DNA of 19,472 bases from Acinetobacter sp. (GTDB lineage Bacteria > Pseudomonadota > Gammaproteobacteria > Pseudomonadales > Moraxellaceae), in NCBI GenBank assembly GCA_030152275.1, contig JASLHF010000060.1, forward strand, positions 1-19,472, in the 5' to 3' direction. Shown here piece after piece: positions 6,833 through 14,107 of this stretch. Position numbers and translations under genes: made by a program. The notes beneath the pieces were generated by a model. The model saw only the letters and a list, made by a program, of their open reading frames with translations. It was not told the origin of the DNA and made no database searches. Every line of letters starts with the position of its first letter. The first letter of the stretch is position 1.

Positions 6833-8042
6833 GATTGACTATACCCAATTCCCCGATGAACGCGGGCATTTCGGTATCCATGGCGGACGTTTTGTGTCAG
6901 AAACTCTAATGGCAGCATTAGAAGACTTAGAAAAACTTTATTTCCGTATGAAAGATGATCCTAAGTTTCTGGCAGAATTCGACCGTGATCTCGCCTACTA
7001 TGTAGGTCGTCCTAGTCCTCTTTATTATGCTGAACGATGGTCAAAAGAACTTGGCGGTGCGCAAATTTACTTAAAACGTGAAGACCTGAACCATACAGGC
7101 TCGCATAAAGTAAACAACACCATTGGTCAGGCTTTGCTGGCTAAACTTTCAGGCAAAAAACGTATTATTGCGGAAACCGGTGCGGGCCAGCATGGTGTAG
7201 CAACGGCAACGATTGCTGCGCGTTTAGGTCTTGAATGTGTGGTGTTCATGGGCGCAGAAGACGTGAAACGTCAAGCCATGAACGTGTACCGTATGCGTTT
7301 GCTTGGTGCGACTGTTGTACCTGTCGAAAGTGGTTCAAAAACATTGAAAGATGCCATGAACGAAGCGATGCGTGATTGGGTAACCAATGTTGACTCTACT
7401 TATTACGTGATTGGTACAGTGGCGGGTCCGCATCCGTATCCACAATTGGTTCGTGATTTCCAATCGATTATTGGCCGTGAAGCGCGTAAACAGATTCAAG
7501 AACAAGCAGGCCGTCTGCCAGATGCCTTAGTGGCATGTGTAGGTGGCGGTTCCAATGCGATGGGCTTGTTCTATCCATTCTTGAACGATGAAGATGTGAA
7601 AATGTACGGTGTTGAAGCGGCAGGCTACGGCATTGAAACTGGCAAACACTCTGCGCCATTAAACGCAGGTCATGTCGGCGTACTTCACGGCAACCGTACC
7701 TATTTGATGTCGGATGAGCAAGGTCAGATCATTGAAACCCATTCAATTTCTGCTGGTCTGGATTATCCGGGTGTAGGCCCTGAACACAGCTTCTTAAAAG
7801 ATATGCACCGTGTGAACTATGTGCCAATCAATGACACTGAAGCATTACAAGGTTTCCGTGATTTAACCCATATTGAAGGCATTATTCCAGCGTTGGAAAG
7901 TTCACATGCGATGGCTTATGTGACCAAACTTGCACCGACCATGGATAAAGACCAAATCATTATTGCGACGGTTTCTGGCCGTGGCGATAAAGACTTGATG
8001 ACCGTTGCCCGCATTGATGGCGTGGAAATGGTAGAGATGTAA
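6816..8042 (+). CDS. trpB: Tryptophan synthase beta chain
   Basis: A 408-residue pyridoxal-phosphate enzyme that condenses indole with serine in the alpha2-beta2 tryptophan synthase complex. Visible are the PLP lysine K98 in HTGSHKVNN (93-101), the catalytic glutamate E120 in ETGAGQHG, the phosphate loop GGGSN (243-247) and the C-terminal TVSGRGDKD. The start is GTG at 6816, supported by AAGGAG 6 nt upstream and by the usual N-terminal length; there is no closer ATG. It overlaps the end of trpF, so translation is probably coupled. Its partner TrpA is not next to it but starts at 14108, in another transcription unit. A strong terminator follows at 8121. Confidence 0.97.
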   Translation: MDQQNKIDYTQFPDERGHFGIHGGRFVSETLMAALEDLEKLYFRMKDDPKFLAEFDRDLAYYVGRPSPLYYAERWSKELGGAQIYLKREDLNHTGSHKVNNTIGQALLAKLSGKKRIIAETGAGQHGVATATIAARLGLECVVFMGAEDVKRQAMNVYRMRLLGATVVPVESGSKTLKDAMNEAMRDWVTNVDSTYYVIGTVAGPHPYPQLVRDFQSIIGREARKQIQEQAGRLPDALVACVGGGSNAMGLFYPFLNDEDVKMYGVEAAGYGIETGKHSAPLNAGHVGVLHGNRTYLMSDEQGQIIETHSISAGLDYPGVGPEHSFLKDMHRVNYVPINDTEALQGFRDLTHIEGIIPALESSHAMAYVTKLAPTMDKDQIIIATVSGRGDKDLMTVARIDGVEMVEM

Positions 8043-8053
8043 ATTCCTTTAAG

Positions 8054-8099
8054 CCCTCGCCGATGAGAATCTCAGAATATTTTCTGAGTTCGCAAGGGG
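8054..8099 (+). other. Compound stem-loop just after trpB
   Basis: CTCAGAA (8071-8077) and TTCTGAG (8082-8088) form a perfect 7-bp hairpin, enclosed by a weaker outer stem in which CCCT-c-GC (8054-8060) pairs with GC-a-AGGG (about 8092-8098). No U-tract follows, so it is unlikely to be a terminator by itself; it may protect the 3' end of the trpFB message. Confidence 0.4.
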
Positions 8100-8120
8100 A
8101 GAGGTCTTTTAGAAAATATC

Positions 8121-8156
8121 AAAAAACGTGCTGAAGCAATTCAGCACGTTTTTTTT
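8121..8156 (+). terminator. Strong intrinsic terminator of trpFB
   Basis: The arms at 8121-8135 (AAAAAACGTGCTGAA) and 8140-8154 are perfect complements over 15 bp around a GCAA tetraloop, ending in a run of eight T. The symmetrical A/T tracts would also allow termination from the other side. Confidence 0.9.
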
Positions 8157-8191
8157 GAAATAGATTTTTATCCAAAACATGAATAAAGGCA

Positions 8192-8278
8192 GGCGACATG
8201 AATGTCGCCCGTTGAGCAGTAACAGGGATGTAATGTCTGCTCAATAAGATGATTTTGTTGCTTTTGCCGAAACAAAAG
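8192..8278. repeat. Three consecutive hairpins (compound palindromic intergenic sequence)
   Basis: Three inverted repeats follow one another: GGCGACAT-GA-ATGTCGCC (8192-8209), TTGAGCAG-N17-CTGCTCAA (8212-8244, with an inner ACA-GGGA-TGT), and TTTTGTT-N11-AACAAAA (8253-8277). The wording (CATGAATGTCGCC, CAGGGATG, CTTTTGCCGAAACAAAAGTAA) resembles a dispersed palindromic sequence that I recall from intergenic regions of Acinetobacter and related genera; this is memory, not a search. It carries no credible gene. Confidence 0.45.
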
Positions 8279-8428
8279 TAAGGGATTTCCTCTCCATGAA
8301 AACGCCAGTCAAATCTATGTTATTGGTCATGTCGCGTGATTTGCATTTTGATGGAGTGTTACTGCTTATCATTCAAATGCAAGAAGCTTGTAATGTTGCT
8401 TTGGATCAGCCCAAAGTAACCAAAGGCA

Positions 8429-8456
8429 TTGTCATTCGCAAAACTCGTCTTATACT
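8429..8456 (+). promoter_or_regulatory. Sigma-70-type promoter for the DUF1543 gene
   Basis: TTGTCA (8429-8434) and TATACT (8451-8456) each match the consensus at five of six positions with a 16-nt spacer. Transcription would begin near 8463, giving a leader of about 120 nt. The stretch 8281-8428 before it shows nothing else I can support. Confidence 0.55.
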
Positions 8457-8582
8457 TTCATGTGATTCATATCGCTGCAAAAACATTTCTGTCGGAGTGT
8501 GGTCTGCCTCGAACAATTGCGAATGGCGTTTCCGTGAATCGTATGTTAGCTGTCAAAAATGTGTCAAAAGAAAGGAAATAAA

Positions 8583-9110
8583 ATGCCCAGCCTATTTATC
8601 GTCATGCTTGGTGGCCGACATGCGCGTGCCAATGTTGAAGTTCATGATGTGGTTCTCGCGGTTGGCGATTCATTGGAAGATGTCTATCCGCAGCTCAGAA
8701 ATGCATGGTTTGGTGAGCAAAAAGGGCTGCATATTGATGCTTGGGCGCAAGTGAGCGGCATTGAATCCGAAGCGAAACGTTATCAAATTCAATTTACTGA
8801 TGCAGCGCCGAATGCACAAGATGAAAAACTGTGGCTGATTAATTTAGGCGGCTACGATGCAAGCGAGTTTGGCGAGCTGCATCGTTATGTATTGGTTACG
8901 GGTCAAAATGCCATGGTGGCAAAACAGCGCGGCAAAGCTTATTTTGGCGCGCATTGGCAAAAACAGCATACTGACCGCGTACTCGATGTTGATGATTGTA
9001 TTGCCATTGATCATGTACATGGCCGTTATGTTCAGCTTGTAGCGGCAGATGAAGTTATACCCAGCCACTGGGCAAATGATTACATTTTAATAAATGAGCA
9101 TTTGTTTTGA
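8583..9110 (+). CDS. DUF1543 domain-containing protein
   Basis: A 175-residue protein of unknown function. The N-terminal region F-I-V-M-L-G-G-R-H-A-R-A-N-V-E-V-H-D (5-22) followed by V-x-V-G-D matches the opening of DUF1543, and a second related stretch may be present in the C-terminal half (W-L-I-N-L-G-G-Y-D near 83-91). There is no signal peptide or membrane segment, so it is probably cytoplasmic. The ATG at 8583 is chosen over an in-frame ATG at 8559 because it has AGGA at 7 nt and begins with the domain. It appears monocistronic with its own promoter. Its position between trpB and trpA gives no functional hint. No molecular role is known for the family. Confidence 0.85.
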   Translation: MPSLFIVMLGGRHARANVEVHDVVLAVGDSLEDVYPQLRNAWFGEQKGLHIDAWAQVSGIESEAKRYQIQFTDAAPNAQDEKLWLINLGGYDASEFGELHRYVLVTGQNAMVAKQRGKAYFGAHWQKQHTDRVLDVDDCIAIDHVHGRYVQLVAADEVIPSHWANDYILINEHLF

Positions 9111-9116
9111 TTAATA

Positions 9117-9147
9117 GCTGAAAAGTCAGCATTTATATTTTTTTGTG
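9117..9147 (+). terminator. Weak terminator after the DUF1543 gene
   Basis: A short hairpin GCTGA-AAAG-TCAGC (9117-9130) is followed by ATTTATA and seven T. The stem has only five pairs, so efficiency is doubtful. Confidence 0.4.
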
Positions 9148-9153
9148 ATTTTA

Positions 9154-9184
9154 GCCTGAAAACGCCCAAAGGTGCTTTTCAGGC
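9154..9184. other. Inverted repeat upstream of the DUF2804 gene
   Basis: GCCTGAAAA (9154-9162) and TTTTCAGGC (9176-9184) are perfect 9-bp complements, with partial pairing further in. A -35/-10-like pair TTTTCA (9176-9181) and CATAAT (9198-9203) overlaps its right arm, so it could be an operator for the DUF2804 gene; it lacks a T-tract on either side and does not look like a terminator. Confidence 0.35.
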
Positions 9185-9236
9185 AGAAAATAATAGGCAT
9201 AATAACTGTCAGGATTTAAAAATAAACCGCAATGGA

Positions 9237-10238
9237 ATGGCGTATATGGATTTAATACGGCCGAATGGACAGCCTCATTATGGGCGTTTCACTCAACTTC
9301 CCAATCGTATCGATTTAAATCGCTACGAATACAAGACGCCGTATGGCAAAGCGCTGCATGGTTGGCGTAAACGGTTAAAATATAAAAAATTTAAATTTTG
9401 CTGCATTCAGCATGAACATTACACCATTGGCCTGGCCATTGCCGATATTGCATGGGCGGGGCATGGTTTTGTTTATGTGTATGATCATTTAAACAATGAA
9501 GTGCTGGAATGGAATTCAATTAATTTCCTATCGCGCAATACGGTACTGGATGAACAGCCGTTATTTAATCAAAGCCATTTTATTAAATCGGGCGTGCAAT
9601 TAGATATTCAGCATGCCAATGGGGTGCGCTATATCCAAATGTCCAAATATGGCGAGCTGCAGCTGAGCGCAAGGGTCTTCTGTGCAGGTACAGACCCTTT
9701 GAGTATGTGCAGTCCAACGGGGATTAACGGCTGGACGTATACGCAAAAATTGACCACTTTAGGCTGTGAAGGATTTTTCATTAATAGACAGGGAAGAACC
9801 ATTCAATTTCATGAGCGGACTTTGGTGTCGCTGGATGATACCTGCGGCTTTCTGCGCCCCGAAACAGCGTGGTTTTGGCTGTCATGCAATTTTTGGGACA
9901 GTCAAAACCGTCGCATTGGCATTAACTTAGCTTCAGGCGTAAATGAAAGCTTTGGCAATGAAAATTGTCTTTGGGTGAATGGCAAACTTTATCCACTGTC
10001 AGATGTGCTGTTCCAGCAGCAAGGTGAACAGCAGTGGAGTATTATTTCCTTGGACAACAGTTTAAATTTGACCATTACCACAGGCTGGCGCCGCTATGAA
10101 AATTTGAATCTGCGGTTGGTTGGCAGCCAATTTAGTCAGTGGCAAGCCAAGATCAGCGGTACTGTGCAGCAAGAGGGTGAAGAGATTATTTTCCTGAATG
10201 AATATGGCTTACTTGAACAGCATTATGCCAAGTGGTGA
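9237..10238 (+). CDS. DUF2804 domain-containing protein
   Basis: A 333-residue protein recognised as DUF2804 across its whole length. It is rich in tryptophan and aromatic residues and predicted mostly beta-strand, with conserved-looking stretches G-K-A-L-H-G-W-R-K near 38-46, A-D-I-A-W-A-G near 69-75, D-P-L-S-M-C-S-P near 157-164, W-F-W-L-S-C-N-F-W-D near 217-226 and I-G-I-N-L-A-S-G-V-N near 231-240. There is no signal peptide or clear transmembrane helix. The fold may be related to lipocalin-like AttH/CrtC proteins, but that is a guess from composition. The start at 9237 has only a weak TGGA before it; the ATG at 9246 (with GGAA about 8 nt upstream) is a possible alternative. A strong terminator follows. 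Function unknown. Confidence 0.85.
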   Translation: MAYMDLIRPNGQPHYGRFTQLPNRIDLNRYEYKTPYGKALHGWRKRLKYKKFKFCCIQHEHYTIGLAIADIAWAGHGFVYVYDHLNNEVLEWNSINFLSRNTVLDEQPLFNQSHFIKSGVQLDIQHANGVRYIQMSKYGELQLSARVFCAGTDPLSMCSPTGINGWTYTQKLTTLGCEGFFINRQGRTIQFHERTLVSLDDTCGFLRPETAWFWLSCNFWDSQNRRIGINLASGVNESFGNENCLWVNGKLYPLSDVLFQQQGEQQWSIISLDNSLNLTITTGWRRYENLNLRLVGSQFSQWQAKISGTVQQEGEEIIFLNEYGLLEQHYAKW

Positions 10239-10264
10239 TCCATTACAATTCAAACATAAGCTAT

Positions 10265-10294
10265 AAAAAAGCCGTAGTTGATACGGCTTTTTTT
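10265..10294 (+). terminator. Bidirectional intrinsic terminator between convergent genes
   Basis: AAAAAAGCCGTA (10265-10276) and TACGGCTTTTTT (10282-10293) form a perfect 12-bp stem around GTTGA. It lies between the DUF2804 gene and the convergent hydrolase gene, and its symmetrical A/T tracts suit both. Confidence 0.88.
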
Positions 10295-10318
10295 GCAGCT
10301 CACTTATTTCAATGCGGC

Positions 10319-11194
10319 TTATTGCGCTGCTTGCCAAAAAGCTTCACCTGCGGCAATCGGGTCATCAGTTTCTGCTAAGGTTTTCACCCACACATCATAC
10401 TGCGCAATCACAGGATGCTGACTTGGATGGAAATCAGGATCAAACCAATCTGAATATTGCCTGCGCATACGTGACAGCATGCCTTTTTTACCAAAGAACC
10501 ACGGAAGCCCTTTAGCCATTAGCTGCAAACGTTCTCTGCGGCTAAAACCGTCATATTTCAACATGACATCGGCACGATAAGTGGTAAAACCGAACATCAT
10601 CACTGTAGTAAAGGCGAGTGCAAATTTACGGGTTAGTTCCGGTACATTGCCGACTTGCTTCATCACATCAAAAGCCACATCACGGTGCTCCATTTCTTCA
10701 ATGGCATGCCATGCAAATAAAGCACGGACATAGGGATGCGCATCTTGCAGAGTCTCTTTTTTGCTAAAGAAGGTTTCTGCCATCAAAGCTGTTAAATGTT
10801 CTGCGGCTGCCGTCATGGCAATGTTGTACTGCGGCGAGCGTTTGGTCAGTTCAAACTTAAAAATTTTATTTAAACGTTTGATAAAAGCATCCACCGGCAT
10901 GCCTTGATCACGCATGACTTGGTTCATCTTGTCATGCGCCATGCCATGCTGCGCTTCTTGTTTAATAAAATCAGCGACACGCTGCTGCAAATCCGGGTCT
11001 TGAATTTTGTCGCGGAATAACCGGACAGATTGAATAAAATAACGCTCGCCATCCGGAAAGGTCAGGCTTAGCGCATCAAACATGCGGGTGCGAAATGGGT
11101 CACCGCCAAACCAAAAACGCGGCGCTTCATTCAGCTTAAAATCCAGCTTGGTGCGAACTACAGGTTCGACTTGATATTGGACGATTGCATTCAT
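10319..11194 (-). CDS. Predicted metal-dependent hydrolase (COG3687/PF10118 family)
   Basis: A 291-residue mostly helical cytoplasmic protein of the family annotated 'predicted metal-dependent hydrolase'. Possible metal ligands are arranged as in four-helix di-iron proteins: E50 in G-E-R-Y-F, an ExxH at E80-H83 (K-Q-E-A-Q-H), E132 in A-A-E-H-L, and a second ExxH at E167-H170 (I-E-E-M-E-H-R-D). This pattern is seen in the sequence; the ferritin-like reading is my inference and the real reaction is not known. A moderately hydrophobic helix at about 190-205 could touch membranes. The ATG at 11194 fits the family N-terminus; an upstream in-frame start at 11269 would run into the divergent promoter. 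The ribosome binding site is weak (AAAGAA). It is divergent from an AraC-type regulator 145 nt away, which probably controls it. Confidence 0.82.
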   Translation of the reverse strand: MNAIVQYQVEPVVRTKLDFKLNEAPRFWFGGDPFRTRMFDALSLTFPDGERYFIQSVRLFRDKIQDPDLQQRVADFIKQEAQHGMAHDKMNQVMRDQGMPVDAFIKRLNKIFKFELTKRSPQYNIAMTAAAEHLTALMAETFFSKKETLQDAHPYVRALFAWHAIEEMEHRDVAFDVMKQVGNVPELTRKFALAFTTVMMFGFTTYRADVMLKYDGFSRRERLQLMAKGLPWFFGKKGMLSRMRRQYSDWFDPDFHPSQHPVIAQYDVWVKTLAETDDPIAAGEAFWQAAQ

Positions 11195-11252
11195 AATTTT
11201 TTTCTTTGCCAGTCGTATTAAATGCAGTATGTCGGAGAAAAGGCACTTTGTT

Positions 11253-11308
11253 TTGACAGATATTGCCATTTTTTATACATTTTACGCCAAGGTGAAAATA
11301 TAAAATGT
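11253..11308 (+). promoter_or_regulatory. Promoter and inverted repeat between hydrolase and AraC regulator
   Basis: TTGACA (11253-11258), 17 nt, TACATT (11276-11281) forms a good promoter for the regulator gene. An 8-bp perfect inverted repeat ACATTTTA-N16-TAAAATGT (11277-11284 with 11301-11308) overlaps the -10 and the start region, so a protein bound here would repress the regulator gene and could act on the divergent hydrolase gene. Confidence 0.45.
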
Positions 11309-11339
11309 CAGATAAGAACAATGATTTTGAGGGCAGGTG

Positions 11340-12365
11340 ATGGCTGAAATTCATATCCCAAATGGTTATTTCCAATTATGGAATATGTACTTGCGTGAAC
11401 GTGAGCAGGACTATACACACCTCGAATTTTTAGCCCCCTATGTTGCTCAATTGCAGCATGTGCTGTCACTCCCGATCGATTCACAATCGTCCTATTCATT
11501 TTTTAAAACCATCATGCAATTAACTCAGCAGCATTTGGATTGTCCGCAGTTAGTGTTTGAAATGGCAAAGTATATTCGGGCTGAACATTTTGGCGTATTG
11601 GGTTATATGGCGACACGTAGTGAGAGTGTGGCGGAAGCCTTGCAAAATGTGGTGCGCTTTAGCCGTTTAGTGATTGATGGTGATGAAATTGTGCCGATGC
11701 ATATGTCGCATCAAGGGAAGCAGATTATTCTGTCTTGGCCGCTGCATGATGATGATTTTTCATTACTGAATGAACTGACTACTGCCTGTATGGCGCATTT
11801 AGCCAAACAAATATTTCCGGCATCGCTAAAATTGCTCAGCATTCATTTTGCCCATGCGCCGCAAATGGCGCGCTATCAGTATGAAAAATTTTATGGCTGC
11901 CAAATTGAGTTTTCGACTGCGTATTATTCCTTTGTGCTGCATGCGGACAGCTTGGATTTAAAGTCCGAATTGGCTGATCCTTCATTAATGCAATTGTTGT
12001 TGCGGCAGGCAGAGGAAGCAATTGCAGCACGGCCTCAGCATTTTCAGCCGCTGCAGCATATGCAGCAGAGTATTGCCGAATATCTAAGAAGCCATCAACA
12101 AGCGCCTAAAATAGAATGGCTGGCCGATGAATTGCACATGTCTGTGCGAACCTTGCAGCGGCAATTGCAGGAACAAGACACCTCGTTTAAACAGGTGCTG
12201 GAAAATGAGCGCATGAAACGCTGTGAGCAATTATTGCAGCAATCTATCAGCCTGACGGAGATTGCGGTACAGCTGGGCTATTCCGACCAGTCTGCATTAG
12301 CCAGAGCCTATAAAGCGTATAGCGGGCAAACGTTGTTGGCACGCAAAAAACAATTAAAACCTTAA
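11340..12365 (+). CDS. AraC-family transcriptional regulator
   Basis: A 341-residue regulator with an N-terminal ligand-sensing domain of the PF12625 'arabinose-binding domain of AraC' type (about 20-205), recognised from the G-V-L-G-Y-M-A-T-R-S-E-S-V-A-E-A-L-Q stretch near 85-102. The C-terminal AraC DNA-binding domain (about 243-340) has its first helix-turn-helix near 257-277 and the second near 303-325, with the usual G-Y-S-D-Q-S-A-L-A-R-A-Y-K core. The ATG at 11340 has GAGGG at 6 nt; a GTG directly before it is less likely. Regulators of this domain type often sense fatty acids or other small hydrophobic molecules and control the gene next to them; here that is the divergent hydrolase. 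The inducer is unknown. Confidence 0.88.
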   Translation: MAEIHIPNGYFQLWNMYLREREQDYTHLEFLAPYVAQLQHVLSLPIDSQSSYSFFKTIMQLTQQHLDCPQLVFEMAKYIRAEHFGVLGYMATRSESVAEALQNVVRFSRLVIDGDEIVPMHMSHQGKQIILSWPLHDDDFSLLNELTTACMAHLAKQIFPASLKLLSIHFAHAPQMARYQYEKFYGCQIEFSTAYYSFVLHADSLDLKSELADPSLMQLLLRQAEEAIAARPQHFQPLQHMQQSIAEYLRSHQQAPKIEWLADELHMSVRTLQRQLQEQDTSFKQVLENERMKRCEQLLQQSISLTEIAVQLGYSDQSALARAYKAYSGQTLLARKKQLKP

Positions 12366-12375
12366 ATGAAGAGCG

Positions 12376-12400
12376 AAAAAAAGCGGTCAATTGACCGCTT
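12376..12400 (-). terminator. Intrinsic terminator of the antiporter gene
   Basis: Positions 12381-12400 are a perfect 20-bp palindrome (AAGCGGTCAA and its complement). On the minus strand it is followed directly by a run of T, so it ends the antiporter transcript; on the plus strand, for the AraC gene, no T-tract follows. Confidence 0.78.
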
Positions 12401-12414
12401 AAACTTCATTAGGC

Positions 12415-13749
12415 TTATACCGCTGTCTTAAAGCGGGGAATGCGGAAGAGAATCGCCAAAATAGCGAAAATCGCCAATACCCAGCAGTAATAGACACTGC
12501 CAATCAGTTCTACAGGCGATAATTTGGCAATCGAACAGGCCAATAACAACTGAGCGCCATAAGGAATTAAGCCTTGTGTCACACAAGAAAAAATATCCAT
12601 CAGCGCGGCGGCGCGTTTTGGATCGACGCCGTATTCTTGCGCGACCTCGCGCGCCATATCGCCAGCCAGAATAATGGCAACCGTATTGTTGGCCACAAAC
12701 AGGTTAGCAAAAATGACTAAAAAACTGATGCCGATTTCACCGGCGCGCTGTTTTCCGACTTTAAATAATCGGGTCAGGCTGTAAATACGCTGAATCAGCC
12801 ATTGCAAGCCGCCTTCTTTTTGCATAATGGCAGAAATACCGCCCAAGAACATCGACAGCAGAGCAACCTCAAACATGCCGCTAAAGCCGTCATAGATTGA
12901 ATTGCTGAAACTGACTAAATTGAAATTTGGCGTTTCGATTAGCCCGATAGCGCCTGACAGGATTACCCCAATGGACAGCACGGCCAGCACATGCAGGCGG
13001 GAAAAGGCCAATATAAACACGGCGATGTAGGGCAAAATCAGCCATGCATCATAGGCTTTATGCTCAATCGCTTGTGATCCGTGACTCATCCATAAATAAA
13101 TTATAATGCTGATGAAAGATGCGGGTACAGCAATCCACACATTGACTTTAAATTTGTCCCGAAGCTGCACCTTTTGGCTGCTGGTGGCGGCAATCGTGGT
13201 ATCTGAAATCATCGATAAATTGTCGCCGAACATGGCGCCGCCAATTACAGCGCCAATCGCATAGACTGCTTCAATATTGGTGACTTGGCTAAAGCCAAAG
13301 GCAATAGGCGCACATGCGGCAATGGTGCCCATCGAAGTGCCCATGGCTGTGGCGATGAAAGCGGCAATCAGAAACAGCATGGGCAGTACAAATTGCGGCG
13401 GAATAATAGAAAGCCCCAGCTGTACGGTTGCATCAACGCTGCCAATAGCGCTGCTGACGCTGGCGAAAGCCCCTGCCAGCATAAACACCATAAACATTAA
13501 AATCAGGTTGGGATGGCTGGCGCCTTTTAAAAAGGTGTCGATGCCTTGATTAATATTGCCGCGGTACAGCAGCACCGCTAGGATTACAGCCGGCAAGGCT
13601 GCCGCCGGCGCTTTGATTTGATAAAAAGCAAATTCAGCGCCAATTGCGCTATGGTAAATGCCGCTGCCTAAAAAAATGGCTAAAAAAACAATAAGCGGCA
13701 GCAGCGCAATAGCCCGCGCTTGCGCTTTATTGGGGGAAGAGGGGTTCAT
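12415..13749 (-). CDS. NhaC-family Na+/H+ antiporter
   Basis: A 444-residue inner-membrane transporter with about 11-12 hydrophobic segments. The NhaC signature is clear: A-M-G-T-S-M-G-T-I at 135-143 and F-G-D-N-L-S-M-I-S-D-T-T at 174-185, and the polar F-V-A-N-N-T-V-A-I-I-L-A-G in a later helix is also typical. It probably exchanges Na+ (or an organic anion/cation pair, as in some NhaC relatives) against protons for pH and salt balance; substrate cannot be decided. The ATG at 13749 is the only reasonable start before the first membrane segment, yet no Shine-Dalgarno sequence precedes it (TTATCTCCT), and the leader is short. A -10-like TATACT lies at 13779-13784 on the minus strand. Monocistronic, with its own terminator. 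Confidence 0.85.
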   Translation of the reverse strand: MNPSSPNKAQARAIALLPLIVFLAIFLGSGIYHSAIGAEFAFYQIKAPAAALPAVILAVLLYRGNINQGIDTFLKGASHPNLILMFMVFMLAGAFASVSSAIGSVDATVQLGLSIIPPQFVLPMLFLIAAFIATAMGTSMGTIAACAPIAFGFSQVTNIEAVYAIGAVIGGAMFGDNLSMISDTTIAATSSQKVQLRDKFKVNVWIAVPASFISIIIYLWMSHGSQAIEHKAYDAWLILPYIAVFILAFSRLHVLAVLSIGVILSGAIGLIETPNFNLVSFSNSIYDGFSGMFEVALLSMFLGGISAIMQKEGGLQWLIQRIYSLTRLFKVGKQRAGEIGISFLVIFANLFVANNTVAIILAGDMAREVAQEYGVDPKRAAALMDIFSCVTQGLIPYGAQLLLACSIAKLSPVELIGSVYYCWVLAIFAILAILFRIPRFKTAV

Positions 13750-13784
13750 AGGAGATAAAAAAATAACACAATGCGGTTAGTATA

Positions 13785-14010
13785 AAGCAGGTTTTGCTAT
13801 TTCAGAAAAAATTAAATGTAAAAGCTAAGCCACCTATTTATATCAATTTTTTAGCAATAAAATTATGTTTATCTAAATGCTTAACATTTTGTAATTTAGT
13901 GAAATTAGGCATCTTTGATCATTGAGAAAAAAGCCGAAATATCCGTAAATGATGCTTTCGGATTGTTCTGGAAGTTTTGACCGCAGCAGAAATGCCGGCA
14001 TAAATGCTCA
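13785..14010. other. A/T-rich intergenic stretch between antiporter and trpA
   Basis: The gap between the divergent antiporter and trpA genes (358 nt) is A/T-rich in its first half. Apart from the antiporter -10 and the trpA promoter, I see only a weak inverted repeat ATCCG-N13-CGGAT (13941-13963). No gene is supported. Confidence 0.4.
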
Positions 14011-14045
14011 CACCCTGTTCAATGGGTGAAAAATAGCGTTACAAT
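14011..14045 (+). promoter_or_regulatory. Candidate trpA operon promoter with overlapping inverted repeat
   Basis: A -10-like TACAAT (14040-14045) is preceded at 16 nt by TTCAAT (14018-14023). The -35 lies in the loop of an inverted repeat CACCC-N8-GGGTG (14011-14028), which could be an operator. The surrounding GCGTTACAATG is nearly identical to the motif in front of trpF. Confidence 0.4.
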
Positions 14046-14107
14046 GCGGAGTCTTGTATTTCTACAAAGCCAAACTGTTTTGAACCATTCAAGGAAAGTA
14101 TTGCCCT

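Noticed and set aside
8296..8754. An open frame of 152 codons on the plus strand
   Set aside because: It overlaps the DUF1543 gene in another frame, has no recognisable domain or good ribosome binding site, and its first half lies over the promoter region at 8429-8456.
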